64,000 bases of DNA. Source: Drosophila persimilis. Its lineage: Eukaryota; Arthropoda; Insecta; Diptera; Drosophilidae. Positions 10,347 to 20,300 of this stretch are shown piece by piece. The notes beneath the pieces were generated by a model. The model had not been told where the DNA came from. It was given only the letters and a program-made list of their open reading frames with translations, and searched no databases. Position 1 is the first letter of the stretch. Every line of letters begins with the position of its first letter. Both the position numbers and the translations under genes were made by a program. The stretch is taken from positions 13,414,501-13,478,500 of the forward strand of contig NW_020825294.1 in the NCBI RefSeq assembly GCF_003286085.1, written 5' to 3'.

Positions 10347-10428
10347 TTTTGTAAGTTTTTTTTTTTGAGTGCTGATTATTTGGGTTGTTTTTATTTGATC
10401 TGTTAGTTTTAGTCGGATTCGATTTCCA

Positions 10429-11110
10429 TTGAGCAGTTGTTGCTACTCAATGCGTCAGTATTGGGGTTCTTCTGTCTTGTTTTTTTTGCTGCTTGAGCTT
10501 TTTAATTTGTCCGCAGCCTTAATTGCTGCTAATCTGCGCTTAGAGGTAGTTAGTGGTAGAATTTTTACATTGTTAGAGGTTGTGCTGTTTTTATGGGAAT
10601 TTGATAGGGTGTTTACTGTCTATTTCTGAGTCGATATCAGAGTACGATACAGTTTGGCGTTTGGATGTGGATGCTTGCTGGGGGTGTTGTTGTTTTTGTG
10701 ATGCTGTGTGTTGTTGTGGTGTTGTGTGTTGTTGTTGTGATGCTGTGTATTGTTGTTGGGAATGCGTAGAGGCCTTTGTGGTTTTGGTGACTGAAGAGAA
10801 TAAGTGGGGTGTATTATCTGTGTTCCGTGTCCGTATTATTAAGAGGGCTGTTTTGTTGTCGCATTTGTTTGTGGTTTTAATTGCTTGGAGTTCGTATTGA
10901 GTGATAAAGATAGGGAATTTTTTGCTGGTGGAGTTATGTGGGTTCGAAGAGTGCTGGTCGTTATTGCAGTTAATGCAGTGCTGGGTTTTGTTACATTTCT
11001 CTTGTGTGGTCGTGTCAACGTGCGTTCGATCTCTATGAGAGTAGTTTTGTGACTGAAGAAAATTTAGTTTTTGTGCAAGCAATAGGCGTGCACTCGCGTT
11101 AAAGAATAGG
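10429..11110 (-). pseudogene. I-clade ORF1 (nucleic-acid-binding) C-terminal half
   Basis: A 163-residue frame (11082-10591) begins inside a zinc-knuckle region (CNKTQHCINCNNDQHSSN). It then has a KKFPIFITQYELQAIK segment, and ends with a long Gln/His/Thr/Ser-rich low-complexity tail. I-factor ORF1 has three knuckles followed by a similar tail. Here the region upstream of 11082 is missing or diverged, so ORF1 is about half the expected length. It lies 245 bases upstream of the ORF2 ATG. The Gln-rich tail is encoded by a TTG/TTGTTG-rich plus strand. Confidence 0.6.
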
Positions 11111-11150
11111 TTTTGTGATTACAGATTAAATAATGAGTTTACTAAAAGTT

Positions 11151-11304
11151 TTTTTTTTTTTAAATCCAGCTGTTTAGAAGCTGATCTAGAAAAATGCAGA
11201 CTGACGCATACATGTAAACGACAGAAATTCAAATATGTCAACTTTGCCATAAACAGAGAAACTTGCCCACCAGTGTCTCTTAACAAAATCAACAGTCCAT
11301 AATC
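11151..11304. other. Spacer between I-clade and CR1-clade elements
   Basis: About 150 bases with a T-run at 11148-11161 and no recognisable gene or repeat. It probably contains the true 5' end of the minus-strand I-clade element and the target site into which the CR1 element inserted. Confidence 0.4.
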
Positions 11305-11329
11305 CGATTTATCCGTTCTCTTTCGTAGT

Positions 11330-11760
11330 GATCAGACGTGTTTTTGTTTTGCGCTCCGCATTTTTTCCTTTTGTTTCGAATAAACAGCCGGAGTTTTCCT
11401 AACTAAATTCTGATTATACTCCCTAACCAGACAACAATCTGGAAACCACTTCTTTTACGCGAGTGCATGCCTTTTGATTTGTGTTAAAATATTATTTAAC
11501 TTTTTATTTTTCGGCGTCGGCTTGTGTTGTGTTGTGTTGTTGCAGTGAGTGAGTATTGCATTGTAGTCCGCTCTCGTCTGGTAGCTTTTGTTGTCTTATC
11601 ACTCTCTCGCTATCACCTCAACCTCAATAACTGTTCTTTCTCTCTCGCTCTTTCAACTTTCTGAGCAATAGCGCTCTCTGTTTAGTAGCTCTCGCTATAA
11701 CCGCTCTCCACTCTGCTCTCTTTTTTTTTCTTACCAATTCCGCTTTGAGCGTTGTCTGGC
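11330..11760 (+). promoter_or_regulatory. Internal promoter region: DPE and CTCTC/GAGA-rich leader
   Basis: AGACGTG at 11334-11340 matches the downstream promoter element used by TATA-less Drosophila non-LTR elements, implying a start about 30 bases upstream, near 11305. The leader from 11568 to 11730 is packed with CTCTC, the complement of the GAGAG core bound by GAGA factor (Trl). The copy at 28048 has AGACGCG instead, a change in the core motif. Binding is inferred, not shown. Confidence 0.5.
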
Positions 11761-11856
11761 ACATTGGTCTGATACCAATCTGTTTTGGAAATTTTAATTT
11801 TTTTAATTTTAATTTTTCTTCGTAAATTTTCTTAAGAAAATATTTAAATAATAAAA

Positions 11857-12870
11857 ATGGAATTCGCTGTGGTCTGCGCCAAAAAAACCTGCAAGAAGCA
11901 GATCACTCACGATCAGCCGAATGTCCCCTGCTGGCTCTGCGACAGCGTAGTCCACGCAAAATGCGCGGGATTTTCTGGCCTCGTGAGTGATGCTATAGCC
12001 AAACGTAATGGCTTGCATTACAGTTGCGAGGCATGCCGTGCGGTGGAGAAGGAAATGGTATCTTTCATGAGGCAGACGCGGAGTGGCTTTAAGGAGCTGA
12101 CCGTTGGTTTCAAAAACCAATACGATCGGCTCCTAGCCATGGAGGCTCAGTTTAGCGGTTTAAGACTGCTGAATGAGTCTCCGAGGCGCAAAAAGGTCAC
12201 TCCGCGGGACCTGCAAGTGCCAACCGTCACTCAGCCGTGCGCCGCCGAAAAACTGACTCCGACCACTCCAAGTGTGCAGCAGTTGATCTCGTTTGCCACT
12301 CCAAAGGCAACGAAAGCTGCTGGCGATGCAGATTCGGTAGCCGAATTCATCACCTCGGAGAATGTGCAGCCAAGTACGTCTGCAGCGTCCGTGTCCGTGG
12401 TGTCCGCAAGTTCACTAGTTGTCCCGTCTATCCCGATCCCACCAGTAAATAGACGTTCCGGACCTCCGGGTATTGCCGCCACAGGTACTAGGCCTGTGGT
12501 GCCCAAACCACTGGTGGGAGTCCCACCAAAACGACAAGTTTTTGTTTCACGGCTGGCCCCTGACCTCACATCTAATGATGTAACTGCTTTCATTCAAAGC
12601 AAAATAAAAGCCGTGGGTTTAAAGGTGGAGAAATTTAACTTCTCTTATGCCAGGGAGATAGCGTCGTTTAAGATAAGCATCTCCCCAACTCAATTTGACA
12701 CCATTTGCTCCACCAAATTTTGGCCGGAGCATTTGGTGGTGAAGGAGTTTAAGGCTAAGAAAAAGAATAGGCCCCCCATATCGCTTCCAAATCTTTCCAG
12801 CGTGCCACCCTCAACCTCAACTTCCTCTTCCTCAACTTCCCGTCTTGCTCCAACCTTTCCAAAAAACTAA
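11857..12870 (+). CDS. CR1-clade ORF1 protein with PHD-like zinc finger
   Basis: The 337-residue intact frame starts at ATG 11857, directly after an A-rich stretch. Residues 8-60 have the spaced Cys/His pattern of a PHD-type finger (C-x4-C, C-x2-C, H-x2-C, then C-x2-C in YSCEACRA), known in CR1-clade ORF1. Residues 60-95 are helical. Residues 110-225 are Pro/Ser/Thr-rich linker. Residues 230-315 (RQVFVSRLAPDLTSNDVTAF onward) look like a compact RNA-binding, RRM-like or esterase-unrelated fold. A Ser/Pro tail ends FPKN. Its role is to bind element RNA with ORF2. It is the only intact ORF1 in the window; the other copies lack the finger. ORF2 follows in the -1 frame. Confidence 0.8.
   Translation: MEFAVVCAKKTCKKQITHDQPNVPCWLCDSVVHAKCAGFSGLVSDAIAKRNGLHYSCEACRAVEKEMVSFMRQTRSGFKELTVGFKNQYDRLLAMEAQFSGLRLLNESPRRKKVTPRDLQVPTVTQPCAAEKLTPTTPSVQQLISFATPKATKAAGDADSVAEFITSENVQPSTSAASVSVVSASSLVVPSIPIPPVNRRSGPPGIAATGTRPVVPKPLVGVPPKRQVFVSRLAPDLTSNDVTAFIQSKIKAVGLKVEKFNFSYAREIASFKISISPTQFDTICSTKFWPEHLVVKEFKAKKKNRPPISLPNLSSVPPSTSTSSSSTSRLAPTFPKN
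12861..12867 (+). promoter_or_regulatory. Candidate -1 frameshift heptamer joining ORF1 and ORF2
   Basis: In the ORF1 frame the last codons read CCA AAA AAC TAA, giving A AAA AAC in exact slippery register directly before the stop. The -1 frame is open from an upstream TAG near 12770 straight into the endonuclease start, with no ATG before that motif. The heptamer is kept in the copies at about 29338 and 50635. Frameshifting itself is an inference. Confidence 0.55.
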
Positions 12871-15270
12871 CTTCTCTTTTAGTAACCTATCAGAATGTAA
12901 GAGGCTTGCGTAGTAAGCTCAGCATTCTTTTCCGGGATAGTGTTGCATTTGCTTCCCACGTTATTGTGTTTACTGAAACCTGGTTAAAGCCGGACATTCT
13001 TAGTTCCGAGGTTTTGGCAGGTCGGTACACCACTTTTAGAAAGGACCGTTCGTCTCGACTTGCAGGAGGGGTTCTAATTGCAGTGGACTCTTACTTCACG
13101 TCAGAACACTTCACAGTCCAAGTTCAACAGGAACTGGAATTCCTGTGTGTAAAACTGATTCTTCCCGCTTTCGCTATATTCATTACTTGCTCGTATATCC
13201 CACCTTCTTCGGATATTTCAATTTATGAGCAGCACTTGTCCGCTTTAACCGCTGTTGCTTCCTCGCTATCTGATAAAGATCGTATGATAGTTCTTGGTGA
13301 CTTCAACTTGCCAGGAACTGTTTGGTCTTCGGTAAACGAGTCTAGTATCCTAGTGCCCATGTCAGTCATGACTTTTTTGGCGGCTTGAACTGTCCCTGTC
13401 CCAAGTCAATCATGTAAGAAATTCCTTGGGTCGATTGCTTGATCTGTGCTTAGTATCGGATCCGACCATAGTGTTGTTAACCCGAGCCCTTCCGCTCACT
13501 ATACCTGAAGACGCCTACCACCCTACTTTCGAGGTGTCGCTAGACATAGGACCAACTGTATTGGATCGGTCGAGTATACTACCTGAACGTGTCCGCTGCT
13601 TTCGTAAAGCCGAGTTTGCGAAGCTTAATAACCTAATTAGGGATTTTGATTGGTCCGCTTTGTACTTGTGCACTGATGTCACAAAAGGCACAAACATTTT
13701 TTACAATGCTCTTGGCACATTTTTTGATTCTTGTGTCCCGCTTTCTTGTCCGATTAGATCTGGAAAACCCCCTTGGTTTACCAAAGAGTTATCCAGTCTA
13801 AAAAACCTAAAATCAAGACTTTATAAAAAATTTCAAGAACTGGGTTCTCCTACTTCCGCACACCCATCCTCGCTATCATTTTGTAATACGTCGGCAAATA
13901 ATGATCAGGCAATTGCCGATCTTTTTGCCCAGTTTTTCCAAACCACCTATTCTGAGGAACGCTACTCTGGTCAACCGTACCCATACGGATTACCGAGGTC
14001 GAACGGCATTTTCAGTCCCTTGTTAAATGAATATTCCCTACTTCAAGATCTTCGACTAGTTAACCCGGTGTTTTCACCGGGTCCAGACGGGGTTCCAGGT
14101 TGTGTACTCAGGTACTGCGCCGAGGCTCTGTGTGGACCATTGCTTAAACTATTCACCCTGTCCATTGATTCCTCTTGCTTCCCCCCAATCTGGAAGGAAT
14201 CGTTTATAATTCCTCTCCATAAAAAAGGTAGCAAGTCTGACGCAAAAAATTATAGAGGTATAGCAAAGTTATCCGCTATTCCCAAATTGTTTGAGAAGGT
14301 TTTAACTCCGCACTTGCAACATCTCTGCAAGTCACTTATATCTCCAACTCAGCATGGATTTATAAGGCGGCGATCAACCACCACGAACTTGTTAGAGTTT
14401 ACCTCTTTCATTATTAAAGGCTTTCAAGGTAACTTACAGACGGATGATATTTACACCGACTTTAGTAAAGCATTCGACTCTGTAAACCATGCCCTTTTAG
14501 CACATAAACTTGACCTTTTAGGGTTTCCGCCCAACCTCCTGAGATGGATTTCTAGCTATCTTTGTTCTAGGTCTCAAAGAGTCCTCTTCAAAAACTCCCT
14601 CTCTTTACCAGTAAAGGTTTCTTCGGGAGTACCACAGGGCAGCCATCTAGGCCCCTTACTCTTCACACTCTTTATTAATGACTTGCCTTCAGTAGTAACA
14701 TACTCTCGAGTACTTATGTATGCGGATGATGTTAAACTCTGTGTCCAGTACAAGAACATTTCATTTCATTCTCGCTTGCAATCCGATCTCAATAGCTTTC
14801 AGTCATGGTGTTGTGCAAACTTGTTACACCTTAATGCCTCGAATTGCAAAGTTATGACATTTCATCGTTCTAGCCCTTTGTTGGCTCCCTACACCCTATT
14901 TGGGGGTTCTCTTGAGAGAATTACCCTGGTGGATGATCTGGGTGTTATGTTAGACCCCAAGTTAAAGTTTTCCGAAAATATTTCTACCATGGTAAATAAG
15001 GCCATGGGCGTGCTTGGGCTTATAAAGAGCTGGTCAAAGGAATTTGACGACCCCTATACAACAAAGACTCTCTATACCTCGCTTGTTCGTCCGATCTTAG
15101 AATACGGCTCCTGTGTATGGTGCCCTCAGTACAAAGTACACCAGGACCGTATAGAATCAGTACAGAAAAACTTTTTACTCTTTGCTCTGCGGGGCCTTAA
15201 CTGGGATGCGGGTGTAAGACTCCCATCTTACTCTAGTAGACTCCCTCTACCATATTATATCCTCCACTAA
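12871..15270 (+). pseudogene. CR1-clade ORF2: endonuclease and reverse transcriptase
   Basis: The endonuclease begins VTYQNVRGLRSKLS at 12882. It continues through VIVFTETWLKPDI (catalytic Glu), an IPPSS turn and MIVLGDFNLPGTVW (Asp/Asn pair) to about 13340, then breaks near 13385. The RT frame (13426-15270) has SPGPDGVPGCVLRYC, WKESFIIPLHKKGSK, QHGFIRRRSTTTNL, a YTDFSKAFDSVNH catalytic region, SGVPQGSHLGPLLF and LMYADDVKL. A piece is missing near 13860: the downstream relatives carry extra residues there. The last 13 residues are foreign owing to a deletion that removed the C-terminal region seen at 16926-17202. No RNase H, as usual for CR1. Confidence 0.85.
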
Positions 15271-15561
15271 TTCTCTTCCTCTTATTAAATTACTAATCCT
15301 TACCCACCTTTCTAGTAATTAGTAATTGTAGTGGTATTTGTATTTTGTATTTTATTGCATGCTTAATTTCTTAATAAGTTTAGTGCTAATTTTCCTCGAA
15401 TGTTAGTCTAATATCTATCTTTCTTGCATGTTCGCGTTTGGTTCGGCTACGCACCGCGCGTCATGCGGCAGCGCCCCTCGGTCGGTTGGGCGGGAGGAGG
15501 GCTGCGTTTTGCCTGGGATCCGCGCGTAACAGCCTTCTGCTGGTGTCACACGGGCCACTTG

Positions 15562-15618
15562 ACGGTGCAGTAATTGCATCGCCTCTTGATAGATGCAGTC
15601 ATTGCATGTCAACGTCCA
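15562..15618 (+). repeat. 3' terminal motif of the CR1-like element
   Basis: Two near-palindromes 28 bases apart, TGCAGTAATTGCA (15566-15578) and TGCAGTCATTGCA (15594-15606), precede the shared terminus AACGTCCA. The same order ends the copies at 32478, about 53138 and 54609, and the sequences diverge right after it, so this is the real 3' end. No poly(A) or octamer tail is visible. Confidence 0.7.
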
Positions 15619-15905
15619 TGAAAATAAACAACCAAAGTAAGTATACAGATGTTCAGCTACGGAGCTTCTTCCGCAGAGTAACTAGATCAATTCAAATAAT
15701 CACAAGAAGGTTTCGATAAAGTACTTTGATGTTTTATTTCGATTTTTTATGCTATGACAACAATGTCACTGAGCAATCGGTGTTGATGTGTGTTCTGCTA
15801 TGCAGACGAGCCTCCCTCGCAGCTCTTGCCGGTGAAGAACGATAAGAAAAAGGGATACAGCAATTAAGAGCGTAGGGAGAAGCAACAAAGCAATAACAAT
15901 AACAA
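15619..15905. other. Unassigned segment between two CR1 copies
   Basis: About 290 bases with no frame or repeat I recognise. It contains an AATAAC-rich right end and joins CR1 internal sequence at about 15906 (ACTTTTCAGTTCTTAATGC). It may be part of another decayed element or of the original target DNA. Confidence 0.4.
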
Positions 15906-16221
15906 CTTTTCAGTTCTTAATGCTATAAGAACTACCTATCTCGAACAGTTTTACTGCTTCGCAAACAGAAAGCGTAGAATGTCCGCACACCCATCCTCGC
16001 TATTATTTTGTAATACGTCGGCAAATAATGATCAGGCGAACTTTTTGCCCAATTTTTCCAAGCCGCATATTCTGAAGAAAGCTACTCTGGTCATCCGTAC
16101 CCATACGGCTTATCGAGGTCGAACGGCATCTTCAGTCCCTTGCTAAATGAATGTTCTTTACTTCATGATCGTCGACTAGTTAAGCCGGCGTTTTCACCGG
16201 GTCCAGACGGGGTTCCAGGTT

Positions 16222-17202
16222 GTGTACTCAGGTACAGGTAGTCACCCTGTACATCGATTCTTTTTGCTTCCCCAGATCTGGAAGGAATCGTTTATAATTC
16301 CTCTCCATAAAAAAGGTAGCAAATCGGACGCAAAAAATTATCGAGGTATAGTAAAGCTATCCGCTGTTCCCAAAATGTTTGAGAAGGTTTTAACGCCGCA
16401 CTTGCAACATCTCCGCAAGTCACTTATACATATCTCCAACTCAGCATGGATTTATAAGGCGGCGATCAACCACCATTTTAGGGTTTCCGCCAACCTCCTG
16501 AGATGGATTTCTAGCTATCTTTGTTCCAGGTCTCAAAGAGTCCTCTTCAAAAACTCCCTTTCTTTACCAGTAAAGGTTTCTTCGCGAGTACCACAGGGCA
16601 GCCATCTAGGCCCCTTACTCTTCACATTCTTTATTAATAACTTGCCTTCGGTATTAACATACTCTCGAGTACTTATGTATGCGGATGATGTTAAACTCTG
16701 GACATTTCATTTCATTCTCGCTTGCAATCTGATATCAATAACTTTCGACCCCTATATAACAAAGACTCTCTATACCTCGCATGTTCGTCCGATCTTAGAA
16801 TACGGCTCCTGTGTATGGTGCCCTCAGTACAAAGTACTCCAGGACCGTATAGAATCAGTACAGAAAAACTTTTTACTCTTTGCTGTGCGGGGCCTTAACT
16901 GAGATGAAGGTGTGTGACTCCCATCTTACTCTAGTAGACTGCTATTAGTAAACCTCCCATCCTTAGTTAAAATGCTTGGTGTGATTTTTATGCACAACTT
17001 GATCAAGGGTGACATAGACAGCCCTGATCTGTTGAGCCGCATAAACTTCACGATTCCTATTAGACTTACTAGAAATTGTTCCTTCCACTTTGTAGATCGA
17101 ATTATTTCTTGCATGAACCGTTTAGGGTCTTATGCTCGGATTATAATTTCCTCGTCCATATTATATCCACCACTGATTCTCTTCCTCTTATTAAATTACT
17201 AA
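16222..17202 (+). pseudogene. CR1 ORF2 RT, deletion derivative, plus C-terminus
   Basis: The frame 16222-16902 keeps the WKESFIIPLHKKGSK and RVPQGSHLGPLLF motifs and YADDVKL. It has lost the catalytic YTDFSKAFDSVNH region (deletion near 16475) and the stretch after YADDVKLW (deletion at about 16702). The RT cannot work because the first catalytic Asp is gone. The C-terminal ORF2 region, ending LFLLLNY, is readable at 16972-17202. The deletion after YADDVKLW is also present at 32967, which links the two copies by descent. Confidence 0.8.
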
Positions 17203-17245
17203 TCCTTACACACCTTTCTAGTAACTAGTAATTGTAGTGGTATTT

Positions 17246-18352
17246 TTATACCCGATACTCAAAATGAGTATTGGGGTATATTAGATTTGTGGTAAAAGTG
17301 GATGTGTGTAACGTCCAGAAGGAATCGTTTCCGACCCCATAAAGTATATATATTCTTGATCAGCATCAATAGCCGAGTCGATTGAGCCATGTCTGTCTGT
17401 CCGTCCGTCCGTCTGTCCGTCTGTCCGTCCCCTTCAGCGCCTAATGCTCAAAGACTATAAGAGCCAGAGCAACGATGTTTTGGATCCAGACTTCTGTGAT
17501 ATGTCACTGCTACAAAAATATTTCAAAACTTTGCCCCGCCCACTTCCGCCCCAACAAAGGGCGAAAATCTGTGGCATCCACAATTTTAAAGATAAGATAA
17601 AACCAAAAACGCAGAATCGTAGAGAATGACCATATCTTATAGACTGCAGAATCTGAATTAGATCGTATTATTATTATAGCCAGCATCAAGAAAACAATTT
17701 CATTTTTTCTCGCCCTGTCTCTCTCTAACACACACGTAGCATAGGCGGCTTTGCTTAGAGTAAAACATTAGCGCCTAGATCTCAGAGACTATAAAAGCTA
17801 GAGCAACCAAATTTGGTATCCACACTCCTAATATATCGGACCGAGACGAGTTTGTTTCAAAATTTCGCCCCAACCCCTTCCGCCCCCGCAAAGAATGCAA
17901 ATCTGGGGATATTCAAAAATCTCAAAGACTATTAAAGCTAGAGTAACCAAATTTGGTATCCGCACTTCTGTTAGATCTCACTATAAAACGTATATCTCAA
18001 AATTTCGCCCCACCCCCTTCCACCCACACAAAGGACGAAAATCTGTTTCATCCACAATATTGCAGATTTGAGAAAACTTAAAACGCAGAATCATAGATAA
18101 CGACCATATCTATCAGATTGCTGAATCTGGATCAGATCAGATCATTTTTATAGCGAAAGGAAACAAATCAATCTGCACTGGCTACGCAGCGCCCGACGTC
18201 ACGCTCAGACTGATTTTCTGTCTCTCTCGCACGCACTCTTTGTCGTGTCGATTAATATAAGCGGCGTCTGCCGGAGGAGAGCCATACTGGCTTAGTATCG
18301 GGTATAACTGTAGAGTTGCGGTGTCCGCAGCAACTCACAACGTTCCCCCTCG
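17246..18352 (+). mobile_element. DINE-1 (INE-1, Helentron-type) element, complete
   Basis: A 1,107-bp non-coding element opens TTATACCCGATACTC, followed by the conserved core, a TA tract (17345-17352), a GTCT/GTCC microsatellite (17391-17430), repeated CGCCCC-type blocks, the inverted end AGTATCGGGTATAA (about 18294-18307) and a terminal hairpin (18313-18336). It interrupts CR1 3' UTR that is continuous at 33480-33490 and 54415-54425. Comparison gives insertion between two Ts without target duplication, the Helentron pattern. It codes for nothing and would be moved by a Helentron Rep-helicase supplied elsewhere. Confidence 0.85.
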
Positions 18353-18514
18353 TTATGTTTATTTTGAATGCATATCTAGTTATCTGAGAAACTTTTGTGC
18401 TAATCTTCCTCGAATATTAGTCTAAAAGCTATCTTTCCTGCATGCTCGCGTAACAGCCTTCTGCTGGTGTCACACGGGCCACGTGACGGTGCAGTAATTG
18501 CATCGCCTCTTGAA

Positions 18515-20300
18515 TGTTCAAGCCTCAGGCCCATCCTAATAGATTTGCGCAGTATTTAACTTGGCACACTAGACATATACGACTCCCACCAATAATAGTC
18601 AGGGTAGTACTCTAAAAAGCTAATATTAATTAATTAAATAAATATTTTATATCAAGATTTACCTTCTTGTTATTAGTCTACAATAGAGAAAATTCGATAA
18701 ATAAAATACATTAATATAAAAAAAAAACTTTCAATGGAAAGCAAGGTGTAGGAATTCTTATCCAGAGTATAAGTATATATATATATATAAGTATATATAT
18801 ATATAATTATATGTATAAGTTTCGGATAATTCTCTAGCAACACTATACGATTGAAATATTTTGTACAATAAGCACGCACCTGACCTCCTTTTTTCCACCA
18901 ATCACCTTACGAATAATATTATAAATTGTAACCCAAACTAAATTTATACAAAAAGTTCAAAATTATAAAATATCTAAGTAGCAAACACTCTCTAATAGAT
19001 TTAAACCCAGTATGGACTCCCTATTTTTAAGAGGAGCGATGCATCCAACAGTGAACTGCTTACCCCGGCATATGCCTTTCCAAGCTCTGCCAACCTAATC
19101 TAAACCTAAACTATTCTGCACACCCAACCGACATATTAAACCAAATATAGAATCCCGTCCACTCCCGTTGCTTTGCAATTAACTCAACATTATTCCTCCG
19201 CCCACCTGTAATACACCTCAACAACCACAATGACACCTACACTCTGGTGCGACAATATCAGCCGGCTGGCTTTTTGAGTGTTTCCCGGTCTTTGCAGCAG
19301 AAGCAATGCCGATTCCTCATGCAATTCGATTTGCTCAATGACAAATAGTTGGATTTTTTTTTATTTTTATTTTAACAACCTAATAATATCCTCACTAATC
19401 AAAACCATATTGTCTAAAGCATTGCATCAAGCACGATCCAAAATGAAAATAGGTTCCTAATAGCAAAGGAATAGCAGGAAATTAATAAGACAATGAGGCC
19501 ACTTCATACCCTTCATTAATACACAAAAATCCTCTTATAAAATAGCAACAAGCAGTATATTCGAACTCCTTCCAGCACAGACACAAGGCCAAGGACTCAC
19601 CTCCTATCTGGTAAAATATGTTCCACCTGTGGTCAGGCTTTTCCATAATTTATATAGTAGACAACTGTCCTGAATTTGACAATATCTCTCTTTTTTTTAA
19701 ACCAAACCCCATCTTCAGCACATTCTATTGTAAACAAAGCTAAAATCGATACTATCTCTAAGTTCTTATGAATTGCAAAATATTCAATGATATATATTGT
19801 ATTTTAGGGTCTAAGCTCTCATTATATTATTATTTAATGAAAAAGTTAATAGCTCTAAAATGCTGCATTCAGAGGCTTGGATGTACCCTAATCCTAATTT
19901 TTAAAAACGATACTTTAAGCGACGACCTCTGAAAAAAACAGTAATAAAAAATAACACGTAGAAAAAAAATATTAAACATTTTGTAGCCCCAAACCCATCA
20001 TAAAAAGTCGGTTTGGTTCACAGCGAAAAATAAAGTTAAATTTTGTTGACTAGTGCTATCGGACCACTGGGACAAAATACTGAATTCCGATTAATTATAT
20101 CTGCTTTTGATTTCTCATCCGCTCCCGCGACCCCGACCCTAATCCTTTCGTATTGTTTAATATAATGTTTTCCCAATAGAAACCAAAATTCTATATCAAT
20201 TTATGTAACTTCTACAATAACTGTATTTTATAAAAGTAAACACCGGAATGGGTGTCGGAGCCGATTAGTGCTGCATTGTGTTTCTCTCTAGCTTTTTAGT
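18515..20300. other. AT-rich unassigned DNA, duplicated at 33650-33921 plus 40936-42420
   Basis: No intact gene. TA-rich runs lie at 18775-18805. A possible trace of an I- or jockey-type ORF2 C-terminus is at 19560-19700 (KICSTCGQAF followed, in another frame, by VDNCPEFDN), but it is too decayed to assign. The second copy of this region is split by the provirus at 33922-40935, and its TA run was the target. A 45-base stretch here (about 18834-18890) is missing from the second copy. Confidence 0.5.

Larger units (their letters stand above)
6486..11150 (-). mobile_element. I-clade non-LTR element, nearly full length, inactive
   Basis: On the minus strand the order is ORF1 fragment, ORF2 with endonuclease, RT, RNase H and a C-terminal zinc motif, a short 3' UTR, then a (TAAA)n tail at 6509-6540. 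The ORF2 start (MTLTIIQWNLRGYINN at 10346) and the RNase H with a CCHC end are hallmarks of the I factor group. The I factor itself ends in TAA repeats, so the TAAA tail suggests a relative. The 5' end is uncertain and placed near 11150, where homology to ORF1 fades. Frameshifts occur in ORF1, endonuclease and RNase H. Confidence 0.8.
11305..15618 (+). mobile_element. CR1-clade non-LTR element, most complete copy
   Basis: It has a 550-bp leader with internal promoter motifs, ORF1 (11857-12870), ORF2 with endonuclease and RT but no RNase H (to 15270), and a 3' UTR ending AACGTCCA at 15618. The PHD-like ORF1, the YQNVRGLRSK endonuclease start and the RT type place it in the CR1 clade. Compared with its relatives at 28008-32478 and 49388-54609 it alone keeps the ORF1 start. 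It has its own frame break near 13385, a deletion near 13860 inside ORF2, a deletion of the ORF2 C-terminus at about 15242, and an extra GC-rich block at 15430-15520. Confidence 0.85.
15906..18514 (+). mobile_element. CR1-clade copy 2, internally deleted, carrying a DINE-1
   Basis: The endonuclease and leader are missing. The copy starts in the endonuclease-RT linker, passes through a deleted RT (16222-16902), the ORF2 C-terminus (16926-17202) and the 3' UTR, which is split by DINE-1 at 17246-18352. It ends early at about 18514, before the usual AACGTCCA, where TTCAAGCCTCAGG begins. It shares diagnostic deletions with the 3' half of the copy at 32750-33660, so it is the left partner of the tandem duplication. 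Confidence 0.8.

Noticed and set aside
11809..12593. Minus-strand frames opposite ORF1
   Set aside because: Shadows of the intact CR1 ORF1. The Pro/Ser-rich linker yields open antisense frames.
17391..17430. Short-period GTCT/GTCC repeat that could be mistaken for an array
   Set aside because: It is the GTCY microsatellite inside DINE-1. No spacer-repeat structure exists and the organism is an animal.
19278..19460. 60-codon frame repeated at 41389-41571
   Set aside because: Repeated only because the region is duplicated. The Ser/Phe-rich frame ends in low complexity and has no recognisable domain.
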